Source: a virus. From it: a stretch of 40,600 nt of DNA. A program made the position numbers and the translations under genes. A model generated the notes under the pieces. The model worked only from the letters and a program-made list of their open reading frames with translations. It ran no database searches and was not told where the DNA came from. Location of the stretch: IMG/VR virus record IMGVR_UViG_3300030419_004842, positions 1-40,600 of that record; one strand, written 5' to 3'. Every line of letters starts with the position of its first letter. Position 1 is the stretch's first letter. Shown one piece after another: positions 34,358 through 40,600 of the stretch.

Positions 34358-34825
34358 ATGATTAATATTTCAGCGGTGATTGAAGATTTGGGAACTTCCC
34401 AAAAGGCTTTTTATCTGATAAAAGAATTTAATAAGATATCTAGTAATGTCAACGTATGCGCATCTGTGTTCTTTGAAAGACCGGCAATACCAGTCACAAA
34501 GCCTCTTTTTGCGTGTAGAAGTATTTCCTTTTTATCTGCCCATAACGGCACATCTATTGCAACGACAATCCAAGAAGCGGATAGACTCCTTAAATCTAAC
34601 AACAGCGCCAAGAAGTACTTATACCTTTGGGATCTGGAGTGGTTGGAGCAGCCAGTGTACTTTTCGGCGGCGTGCAGTGTGTTGAGAGACGAAAGATTGG
34701 GCATTATTGCGAGAAGTGAATCACATGCACACGCCATCACTAATTTTTGCAACAAAGAGGTGTGCGGAATTGTAGACAACTGGAACACATCACGGCTAAT
34801 GGAGGCAATACATGCGGCACTCTAA
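34358..34825 (+). CDS. Hypothetical protein of the glycan cluster
   Basis: Unrecognised protein of 155 residues. It starts INISAVIEDLGTSQKAF behind GGAGAGG, has a cysteine-containing ACRSISFLSAHNGTSI segment near 48, YLYLWDLEWLEQ near 89 and a late WNTSRLMEAIH helix. The alternation of short strands and helices suggests a Rossmann-like fold, possibly a partial GT-B domain, but no catalytic motif can be named. It sits between the HAD/nucleotidyltransferase fusion and a cytidylyltransferase, and overlaps the latter by 14 bases. Confidence 0.55.
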   Translation: MINISAVIEDLGTSQKAFYLIKEFNKISSNVNVCASVFFERPAIPVTKPLFACRSISFLSAHNGTSIATTIQEADRLLKSNNSAKKYLYLWDLEWLEQPVYFSAACSVLRDERLGIIARSESHAHAITNFCNKEVCGIVDNWNTSRLMEAIHAAL

Positions 34826-35231
34826 AGGAAGAGTGGGATTTTTGGCGGGATGTTTTGATCTGATACATCCGGGTTACATAAAAATGTTTGAAGACGCCAA
34901 GACTGTTTGCGACCATCTGATCGTCGGCCTTCAGATAGACCCAACTATCGACAGACCAGACCTACACAAAGAAAAGCCGATTCATACATTAGAAGAAAGA
35001 AAAATTGTTCTCTCTGCAATCAAGTTTGTAGATCAGATAGAGACATACAGCACCGAAGATGAACTATATGAATTATTGAAAAATATTAACGTCGATGTCA
35101 GGATACTGGGGACTGACTACACTGACAAACCGTATACGGGCGACAGCTTAGATATTCCAATACATTTTCACAAAAGGGATCATTCTTGGTCCACCACCAA
35201 CCTTAGAAACAAAATTAGGAACATCGCATGA
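34812..35231 (+). CDS. Cytidylyltransferase (TagD/RfaE-like)
   Basis: Nucleotidyltransferase of 139 residues in the HxGH superfamily. The first motif is GCFDLIHPGYIKM near 13-25, where the last histidine is tyrosine, and the second is the STTNLRNK segment near 127, equivalent to ISSTxxR. It also has TLEERKIVLSAIKFVD near 60. Relatives make CDP-glycerol or ADP-heptose-type donors from sugar or polyol phosphates. The length suits a one-domain enzyme. GGAGG precedes the ATG, and the 3' end overlaps the epimerase start. The exact nucleotide is unknown. Confidence 0.8.
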   Translation: MRHSKGRVGFLAGCFDLIHPGYIKMFEDAKTVCDHLIVGLQIDPTIDRPDLHKEKPIHTLEERKIVLSAIKFVDQIETYSTEDELYELLKNINVDVRILGTDYTDKPYTGDSLDIPIHFHKRDHSWSTTNLRNKIRNIA

Positions 35232-36130
35232 AAGTATTGGTCACTGGGGGAGCTGGGTTTATAGGTAGCCATTTAGTGGATTCTCTTGTTAACAAGGGAA
35301 ATCACGTTATCTGCCTAGATGACGAATCAGCTCAGTCTAACGAAAAGTTTTATTGGAATCCAAAGTGTATAAAGGTTGTAGAAAGTATATGTAATTATGA
35401 AAAAATACTACCTTGGTTTCGTGATGTTGATGCAGTATTCCATCTTGCCGCCGAATCCAGAATACAGCCAGCTATAGAAAATCCCACCAGAGCAGCAATG
35501 GTAAATGCAACAGGAACGTGCAACGTGCTACAGGCCTCCAGAGAATGTGGTGTTGAAAAAGTAATTTACTCTTCTACGTCATCGGCATATGGACTGAAAA
35601 ACCCCATACCAAATTCGGAAGACATGCCAAATGATTGCTTAAATCCTTACTCTGTGACGAAAGTGGCTGGGGAAGAATTGTGCAAAATGTACAACAATCT
35701 GTTTGGGCTCAAAACAGTAATCTTTCGATATTTTAATGTCTACGGAGAAAGACAGCCAGTAAAGGGGCAATATGCCCCGGTTGTTGGTATCTTCCAAAGA
35801 CAGGTTGCGGCTGGCGAGCCGATGACTATTGTGGGGGATGGATTACAAAGAAGAGATTTCACCCACGTTTCTGATGTCGTTAGCGCAAACATATCAGCAT
35901 CCATATCTACCAACGATAATATTTTTGGAGAAACATTTAATGTTGGCAGTGGTGAAAATATTAATATGTTAGAACTGGCCGACATGGTTGATAAGAATGC
36001 ACCAAGGATTCATATTGCTCCCAGAGAAGGGGAGTCTGAAGTGACTTTGGCCAATATAGATAAAATTAAACAATTCTTGGGCTGGGTTCCACAGACAAGA
36101 ATACAAGACTGGCTCACAACGGAGGGTTAA
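35228..36130 (+). CDS. NAD-dependent epimerase/dehydratase
   Basis: Extended short-chain dehydrogenase of 300 residues. VTGGAGFIGSHLVD near 4-17 binds NAD, FHLAAESRIQPA near 75 is a substrate loop, SSTSSAYG near 113 holds the catalytic serine or threonine, and NPYSVTKVAGE near 139 the tyrosine-lysine pair, followed by FRYFNVYGERQ. This layout is that of UDP-glucose or UDP-GlcNAc 4-epimerases and related dehydratases. It is the last gene of the island before an endonuclease gene. Substrate assignment is not possible from sequence alone. Confidence 0.87.
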   Translation: MKVLVTGGAGFIGSHLVDSLVNKGNHVICLDDESAQSNEKFYWNPKCIKVVESICNYEKILPWFRDVDAVFHLAAESRIQPAIENPTRAAMVNATGTCNVLQASRECGVEKVIYSSTSSAYGLKNPIPNSEDMPNDCLNPYSVTKVAGEELCKMYNNLFGLKTVIFRYFNVYGERQPVKGQYAPVVGIFQRQVAAGEPMTIVGDGLQRRDFTHVSDVVSANISASISTNDNIFGETFNVGSGENINMLELADMVDKNAPRIHIAPREGESEVTLANIDKIKQFLGWVPQTRIQDWLTTEG

Positions 36131-36133
36131 AAT

Positions 36134-36910
36134 ATGAAAATTGACGAAGCATATGTAATAAAGCAATATGAGAATCAACATAGCACGTATTCGATTGCTA
36201 AAGAATTAAATACCTATCCTAAAAAGATAGAACGAATACTTAAAAAAAATGGATACACATTAAGAAGCAGATCGGAGGCACAATCTCTAGCATTAAGCTC
36301 AGGGCGTGGAAAACACCCAACCAAGGGAATTCCTAGAACAGAAGAACAAAAAATGAAAATCAGCAAGTCCAATGAGGCGAACTGGAAAAACATGTCCGCC
36401 AAAGACCGGAAAAAGTTCTCAAAGGGAGCAAAAGAAAGATGGGAAAAAATACCTCCGGAAAAAAAACGACAAATGCTTGAAAGCGCTGGACGAGCCCTTC
36501 GGCTCACCGCAATAGAAGGCTCCAAGGCGGAAAAATCCCTAAAAAATAGCTTGACAAAAGCCGGATACAATGTTATACTGCACAAAAAGGATCTAATTGA
36601 GGGAAATTTTGAAATTGATTTGTTTCTTCCTGAAATAAACACGATAATAGAGATAGACGGACCACAGCACTTTCTGCCAATATTTGGGGAGAAGAGGTTG
36701 CAGGACGTTATCAAATTTGACAGCATCAAAAATGGATTACTTACTTCAAAGGGGTACTGTGTCATACGTGTGAAGTACCTATGTAAACATTTATCACAAA
36801 GCGTAGAACGAAAACTATGGAGCTTGGTATCTAAGGAGGTGGAAAAAGTTAGGAAAAAGTTTCCACCGAAACACAAAAGATTTATTGAATTGGAGATAAG
36901 CAATGACTAA
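36134..36910 (+). CDS. Free-standing homing endonuclease-like protein
   Basis: Protein of 258 residues. An N-terminal helix-turn-helix (8-45, IAKELNTYPKKIERIL) is followed by a NUMOD3-like basic element (GKHPTKGIPRTEEQKMKIS, about 59-77) and another basic repeat. The C-terminal nuclease (128-225) is Vsr/EDxHD-like, with E133, D162 in FEIDLFLP, EIDGPQH (E173, D175, H179), then D196 and VIRV. This domain order is that of mobile DNA endonucleases such as I-Bth0305I. It lies between intact genes, three bases after the epimerase stop and behind GGAGG, so it is free-standing. Alternative: a DUF559-type phage nuclease. Confidence 0.72.
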   Translation: MKIDEAYVIKQYENQHSTYSIAKELNTYPKKIERILKKNGYTLRSRSEAQSLALSSGRGKHPTKGIPRTEEQKMKISKSNEANWKNMSAKDRKKFSKGAKERWEKIPPEKKRQMLESAGRALRLTAIEGSKAEKSLKNSLTKAGYNVILHKKDLIEGNFEIDLFLPEINTIIEIDGPQHFLPIFGEKRLQDVIKFDSIKNGLLTSKGYCVIRVKYLCKHLSQSVERKLWSLVSKEVEKVRKKFPPKHKRFIELEISND

Positions 36911-37679
36911 GGACTTGGAAATGGACCTGTTCGACGCAGAAAGCATCGAAAGCGAAACAAAGGACATGAAGGACACTAAGGAACCGGAGCTTACAATGCC
37001 AGCATATGGCTCTAAGGAATGGAGCGATTATGTTATGAGTAAGTTTGAGCCTCATGAATTAATTGATGGCAATCCGGTGTGTGCAGGGCTTAGGCGCGTC
37101 ACAGAAGACGTGCTAGGATCTATCGTGAGCAGTAGGCCATCTCAAGTATGGCCATCTACTGACGTTAACGGGCCGGGAAGAGCCACTGTCATATTCGAGG
37201 TGGTTATTAATTGGATGGACTCCGGAGAATTTAGGACTTTCGCAGAGGTGGCAGATGTTTGGCACGGAAATACCGACGACCTTTTCTGTGCGCACCCTGT
37301 GGCTACAGCAAGCACCAGAGCAGAAGGAAGAGCCCTAAGAAAAGCTCTTAAGGTCAAATGCTTGGCTGCTGAAGAACTAGCCAAAAAAGATATTGTCTCA
37401 ATTGTGAGACAGTCCGTTGACCAAAACGTAGGCGTAAGCGGTGAATGGAAAGAGGAATCAAACATTAGTCTGCCTCAAGTAAATTTCATTGACGGAAAAT
37501 GTAAACAATTAGATATCCATGTGCTTAATTTTATTAACGCCGGATCTGAGAATTATTCCTCTATAAACGACGTAAGCAAAAAAACGGCGTCCAAAATGTT
37601 GGCCACGCTAAATGAGTACCAAACTAAAACCAAAAATATCCCAGAAAAGATAAAGGGATATGATTCAAACTGGAGGTAA
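36903..37679 (+). CDS. Candidate single-strand-annealing recombinase
   Basis: Protein of 258 residues, tentatively a phage annealing protein. The central part (about 50-155) has GLRRVTEDVLG, a beta-rich ATVIFEVVINW segment and the conserved-looking STRAEGRALRKALKVK near 137-152. That last element is a feature of several Rad52/ERF-type phage recombinases. The N-terminal 30 residues are acidic and the C-terminal 90 contain a helical tail. It overlaps the endonuclease gene by eight bases and precedes a zinc-ribbon gene. The assignment is uncertain. Confidence 0.4.
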   Translation: MTKDLEMDLFDAESIESETKDMKDTKEPELTMPAYGSKEWSDYVMSKFEPHELIDGNPVCAGLRRVTEDVLGSIVSSRPSQVWPSTDVNGPGRATVIFEVVINWMDSGEFRTFAEVADVWHGNTDDLFCAHPVATASTRAEGRALRKALKVKCLAAEELAKKDIVSIVRQSVDQNVGVSGEWKEESNISLPQVNFIDGKCKQLDIHVLNFINAGSENYSSINDVSKKTASKMLATLNEYQTKTKNIPEKIKGYDSNWR

Positions 37680-37681
37680 AA

Positions 37682-38011
37682 ATGAAAGCTAGCAAAACAA
37701 TCGGAAACATAACCATAGAACTCGAAGGCGAAACACAAAAAGACCTGTTTAAGCAGCTTTCTCATTTCGAAGAGGTGTTTGGAGAAAGTGAATGTGGAAA
37801 ATGCGGGTCGGAAAACTTACGACATGTCGTCAGGGAGAATGACGGTAATGAGTTTTATGAACTTAGGTGTAGTGACTGTGGTGCCAGACTGGCGTTTGGC
37901 GCCCATAAAAAGGGTGGCGGATTATTCCCGCGACGTAAATCTCAAGACGGGGAATGGCTGACAGATAAAGGTTGGCAAAAATGGAACCCAAAAACAAAGT
38001 CTTTAGAGTAA
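37682..38011 (+). CDS. Zinc-ribbon protein
   Basis: Protein of 109 residues with two CxxC pairs (CGKC near 38-41 and CSDC near 63-66) that form a zinc ribbon, followed by a basic, glycine-rich LFPRRK segment and a C-terminal WLTDKGWQKW element. Small zinc-ribbon proteins of this kind follow recombination genes in phages and may bind single-stranded DNA. It starts two bases after the annealing-protein candidate, behind GGAGG. The exact role is unknown. Confidence 0.65.
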   Translation: MKASKTIGNITIELEGETQKDLFKQLSHFEEVFGESECGKCGSENLRHVVRENDGNEFYELRCSDCGARLAFGAHKKGGGLFPRRKSQDGEWLTDKGWQKWNPKTKSLE

Positions 38012-38014
38012 AAC

Positions 38015-38173
38015 ATGAAAATCAATCACTCAAGCCTTTGTGTGTTTTTTGCTCTGACTAATTTTTATTTTTTCTGCGTGCTCGATAGTATGCTCAGTCT
38101 TTGGATTGCGATACTGATGATCGTGTGTGCTAAGATAAACATATGTCTTGAGCAAAACGGAGACGGATTCTAG
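38015..38173 (+). CDS. 52-residue two-helix membrane protein
   Basis: Short gene between the zinc-ribbon stop and the strand switch. The product of 52 residues has hydrophobic stretches at about 8-22 (LCVFFALTNFYFFCV) and 26-44 (MLSLWIAILMIVCAK), joined by a short turn, then an acidic and polar tail. It could be a small inner-membrane protein such as a holin-like or accessory protein. No strong Shine-Dalgarno sequence is obvious in the three-base gap, so translation would depend on coupling to the upstream gene. Its stop is three bases from the end of the convergent gene. Confidence 0.45.
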   Translation: MKINHSSLCVFFALTNFYFFCVLDSMLSLWIAILMIVCAKINICLEQNGDGF

Positions 38174-38176
38174 ACT

Positions 38177-38920
38177 TTATCTCGTGAATCCCTTCCATGC
38201 AGAAACGGCAAAAGCATAGTCACCTATAAATCTTGAGTGCCTAATGGGAGGATGTGGAGGAAATGGCTCTCCTTGTCTGCCATGAGTATACATGCTATGG
38301 GCAGCAATGGGAAACACTTTTTCCTCTAGAAAGTCTTGGTCTGAAAACCTGTAAAAAGGTTTTCGTCTTGTCCACTCTCTAACCATGTTCTCCATCGTAT
38401 CTGGAAGAGAATACTGCTCTCCCTCAATGGTATTATTACATCCCCACATGCCAGCACCCATTGCGAATGAATCATGATGTGGGTGATCATGTGTTCTATG
38501 CCATTTTAGTTTTTCTTCCTTTATGGTTTTTTCTTCCCACCGTGATTGCCATTCAGGTGTACCAAAGGCTGCCCACAGGCCGCTTACAGCAGATGGCGGT
38601 ATACGTAAGCCATTAAGCCACTGTTCCACAGACAGGGCCTCTTTTTCATTAACAACAGAATCTGCGTCTCTAACAATACATACGTCGGCATCATCCACAG
38701 CCAAAAACCTCCAGAGGGTTTTCCCCTCTGTCCAGTCATCCATGCGAATAACTTCTGCGCCAAGATACTCTAATTGTTTGCATACCATATCTTCATCGGT
38801 AGTGTAGAACCTGCACTTCCAGTCTGGATATACTCTTTTGGCCTCAATGACATTAACCACGGCACCCACCTGAAAGTTTGGTTTATTGCCATATAGTGAA
38901 AAGCTGATTATTTTTTTCAT
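38177..38920 (-). CDS. Glycosyltransferase-like protein, paralog of 22145-22858
   Basis: Protein of 247 residues on the minus strand. It starts IISFSLYGNKPNFQVG, has YPDWKCRFYT near 30-40, CIVRDADSVV near 81-90 as a probable DxD site, and HDHPHHDSFAMGAGMWG near 143-159. The same blocks occur in the plus-strand protein at 22145-22858, so the genes are paralogs. It is the last gene of the minus-strand block; its start follows directly after the stop of the GT2 gene at 38921. Donor and acceptor unknown. Confidence 0.72.
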   Translation of the reverse strand: MKKIISFSLYGNKPNFQVGAVVNVIEAKRVYPDWKCRFYTTDEDMVCKQLEYLGAEVIRMDDWTEGKTLWRFLAVDDADVCIVRDADSVVNEKEALSVEQWLNGLRIPPSAVSGLWAAFGTPEWQSRWEEKTIKEEKLKWHRTHDHPHHDSFAMGAGMWGCNNTIEGEQYSLPDTMENMVREWTRRKPFYRFSDQDFLEEKVFPIAAHSMYTHGRQGEPFPPHPPIRHSRFIGDYAFAVSAWKGFTR

Positions 38921-39640
38921 TTAATAATTTTTTCCATCTCCATGCCCAGCATCTATATAAACCAAAGGCTCTTTAAGAGCAACGCAATTACTATGTTCTA
39001 TTATCTTTCTCCAATAGGCCGTGTCTTCTGCGCGTCTCTTGATAGGAAAATATCCAGCTTTTTCTATTAGACTTTTATGCATCACAATCGAAGAACCTCC
39101 GCACGTACAATTCCAAGCATATATTTCATCGGGGCCCCATATATTAGCCTCGTTCTCGTACATTTTATATAACATTGAAAGCCTGTCTCTAAATTTTCCT
39201 TTAAGTGTTCGCCAGTAGTGATCAAGATGCCATCTCTTATATTGCTTTTCCGAATCGTAGACGCCGTATCCGAATAAAGCCTCTGTACAAGATATTTTGC
39301 AATCGTGAATTTCCATTTGCGATATCTGCTTTTCCAGTTTGTTTGGCAGCCAATAATCATCGTCATCTAGGAATGCTACATAGTCACCGCTAGATATTTT
39401 CATACCTATATTTCTTGGATGGGCTCCCGGCATCGGTGATCCATGTCTTTCTATGGCTCCCTTGTCAAGATGAACAGCAGTAGCTTGCGGGAAGCTATAT
39501 TCATAGTAAGACTCTTCCGTAGAGCAATCGTTAACAATAATAATTTCAATATCTTTATATGTTTGATTTTTAACAGATTCTATGGCGTTAAGAAGGTATT
39601 TAAATCTGTTATATGTTGGTATTATTACACTAACTTTCAC
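38921..39640 (-). CDS. GT2-family glycosyltransferase, paralog of 28051-28770
   Basis: GT-A glycosyltransferase of 239 residues. VSVIIPTYNRFKYLL begins the protein, IEIIIVNDCSTEESYY follows near 31-46, RHGSPMPGAHPRN near 70 and VAFLDDDDYWLPNKLE near 90-105. The order and wording of these blocks match the plus-strand copy at 28051 closely. It starts at GTG (39640) behind AGGAG on the minus strand. The C-terminal thirds of the two copies differ more, which may mean different acceptors. Confidence 0.87.
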   Translation of the reverse strand: MKVSVIIPTYNRFKYLLNAIESVKNQTYKDIEIIIVNDCSTEESYYEYSFPQATAVHLDKGAIERHGSPMPGAHPRNIGMKISSGDYVAFLDDDDYWLPNKLEKQISQMEIHDCKISCTEALFGYGVYDSEKQYKRWHLDHYWRTLKGKFRDRLSMLYKMYENEANIWGPDEIYAWNCTCGGSSIVMHKSLIEKAGYFPIKRRAEDTAYWRKIIEHSNCVALKEPLVYIDAGHGDGKNY

Positions 39641-39670
39641 ACCAGACTCCTACATTTTTTCATAGTTCTA

Positions 39671-40507
39671 TTACTTTAAGCATTTTTCTAAGGCCCAAGC
39701 CCAGTGGCCCTGATTATCCACCTCTCGCTCTATCGCCCTATCTATTCCCTCTTGTCCTCGAAGCTCTCCATGACTTGGCTCATTAAACTTATACATAACA
39801 TTCGAATGACTGTACTGTATTTTATCTGTGGGAAATGTGCTCATATAAATATCTGGACCACCTAATCTATGTTGGCGTTTATATGTTCTATATTCAGATA
39901 GATGGAGGTGTTTAATCTTAATGATTTTAGAGGGATTTAAAAGCCTTAGCCCACTAATTGTAGCGAGATAGGCAATCATACCATCACATCCCGGTCGCCC
40001 CATATAAAAGCCGCCTTTCTCAATCATTTTTGTTGGAAGAAGCGGTTTAAAAATCCAAGCGTCTTGGGAGTTCTTTCTTACCCTGACTGGCTCTTTAAAT
40101 TTTAGTGAGTTGTCTTTCATAACATCCCACCTTGTGAGGCAAATAAAGTGGCCGTCTAGGTCGAAGTCTGGAGCATTTTCTATTTCATCCAAGCTTTCAT
40201 CAAATGAGATATCATTGTTGCACAAGACACAAGTCTTACCCTCTAGATGGGCATTGGCATACTCAAAGAAATCAGAATATGTGCTTCGCTGAGACACAGC
40301 GTGTATCTTAATTTTGTCAAAATGATCTTGGCTCAATACGCGATTAAGGCTGTCTATGTGCTGCAAATTTAAAGAAGACGGCTCCACAAACAATATAATC
40401 TCGTGTATTTGTGACATCCTGCAATTAATCTCAATGCTTTTAAGTATTTCTTCTGTTCTTTTTGAGTATGAAGACGTAAAATATTCCGTGAGTACGGTAA
40501 TACCCAT
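39671..40507 (-). CDS. Putative glycosyltransferase
   Basis: Protein of 278 residues. It begins ITVLTEYFTSSYSKRTEEIL and has CVLCNNDISFDESL near 93-106, which may be the acidic metal motif of a GT-A fold, plus FICLTRWDV near 121. The C-terminal part is rich in histidine and arginine (KHLHLSEYRTYKRQHRLGG near 199-217). Similar proteins occur in phage and environmental glycan clusters without known activity. The start at 40507 is supported by AGGAG eight bases upstream (40516-40520). It is separated from the next minus-strand gene by 30 bases. Confidence 0.6.
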   Translation of the reverse strand: MGITVLTEYFTSSYSKRTEEILKSIEINCRMSQIHEIILFVEPSSLNLQHIDSLNRVLSQDHFDKIKIHAVSQRSTYSDFFEYANAHLEGKTCVLCNNDISFDESLDEIENAPDFDLDGHFICLTRWDVMKDNSLKFKEPVRVRKNSQDAWIFKPLLPTKMIEKGGFYMGRPGCDGMIAYLATISGLRLLNPSKIIKIKHLHLSEYRTYKRQHRLGGPDIYMSTFPTDKIQYSHSNVMYKFNEPSHGELRGQEGIDRAIEREVDNQGHWAWALEKCLK

Positions 40508-40544
40508 ATGTAGTGCTCCTGTCCCGTGATCGTCACTAAGGGGG

Positions 40545-40600
40545 CTAGTTCCAATTCGGCCAGAATAGGTGGCCTACCACCACCCCCAAAACAAAAGCCA
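40545..40600 (-). CDS. Possible C-terminal end of a minus-strand gene (partial)
   Basis: On the minus strand an open frame enters from the right edge and stops at TAG (40545-40547), 37 bases before the putative glycosyltransferase start. The 17 visible residues are hydrophobic (FVLGVVVGHLFWPNWN), as in the membrane anchor of a small protein. The reading is short, so this is only a suggestion. Confidence 0.25.
   Translation of the reverse strand, partial: AFVLGVVVGHLFWPNWN

Larger units (their letters stand above)
9770..36130 (+). other. Glycan biosynthesis island
   Basis: An unbroken co-oriented run of about 28 genes, nearly all glycosyltransferases, sugar-nucleotide enzymes or sugar modifiers, lying between SSB and a recombination module. 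Most neighbours overlap by 1-40 bases or are separated by fewer than 20, so transcription is probably polycistronic. I see no terminator or strong promoter inside it. Three related genes continue on the minus strand after 38,177. Confidence 0.85.

Noticed and set aside
36214-36903. Long open frame on the minus strand opposite the endonuclease gene
   Set aside because: It mirrors the lysine-rich codons of the plus-strand gene, has no Shine-Dalgarno sequence and no recognisable protein motif.
38165-38191. GGATTC/GAATCC inverted repeat as a terminator at the strand switch
   Set aside because: Only a six-base stem with a 15-base loop and no T-run; it is likely chance.
40558-40581. GGCC and GGTGG/CCACC inverted repeats at the right edge
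   Set aside because: Short stems with no terminator tail or known operator layout; too little context at the edge.
1-40600. CRISPR array, tRNA genes, insertion sequences or attachment sites
   Set aside because: No regularly spaced repeat, cloverleaf, transposase gene or integrase with att-like repeat was seen.

Overview
The window looks like part of a large tailed-phage (Caudoviricetes-type) genome from an uncultured source. Genes are packed with stop/start overlaps (ATGA, TAATG), gaps are almost absent, nearly everything is on one strand up to about 38.2 kb, and a complete phage-style replisome is present. The DNA is AT-leaning. No capsid, tail, terminase or integrase gene and no tRNA is visible, so the phage assignment rests on the replication genes and the architecture. 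The host cannot be named.

Region 1 (about 1-9,770) is the replication module: a small zinc-ribbon protein, a DnaB-type helicase, a CHC2/Toprim primase, a T4 gp1-like dNMP kinase, a RecB/Cas4-type nuclease with a likely Fe-S cluster, a second small nuclease-like protein, a bacterial-type DNA polymerase III alpha subunit and an SSB. The polymerase is split into two genes: PHP plus the catalytic palm (5375-6970), and fingers, beta-binding region and OB fold (7895-9451). Between them lie a 78-residue protein and a DEDDh proofreading exonuclease. The exonuclease has no ATG, GTG or TTG available and appears to start at an ATC codon behind a strong Shine-Dalgarno sequence.

Region 2 (about 9,770-36,130) is a roughly 26 kb glycan island. 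It holds about a dozen glycosyltransferases (GT4, GT2, WavE-like, CgeB-like, exostosin-like), three methyltransferases or methyltransferase-like proteins, nucleotidyltransferases, a GDP-fucose synthase, an NAD-dependent epimerase, a cupin sugar isomerase, a short GDPD-like phosphodiesterase, an ATP-grasp ligase, a NodB-like deacetylase, HAD phosphatases, and paired sets of Gfo/Idh/MocA oxidoreductases, formyltransferases and DegT aminotransferases. Together they suggest assembly of an unusual N-formylated amino-sugar glycan from host precursors. The acceptor (virion surface, host envelope or DNA) is not shown by the sequence.

Region 3 (about 36,130-38,173) returns to DNA metabolism: a free-standing homing-endonuclease-like protein (HTH, NUMOD-like repeats, Vsr/EDxHD-like nuclease), a candidate single-strand-annealing protein, a zinc-ribbon protein and a 52-residue membrane protein.

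Region 4 (38,177-40,600) is on the minus strand, convergent with the rest. It carries three more glycosyltransferases, two of them clear paralogs of genes in region 2.
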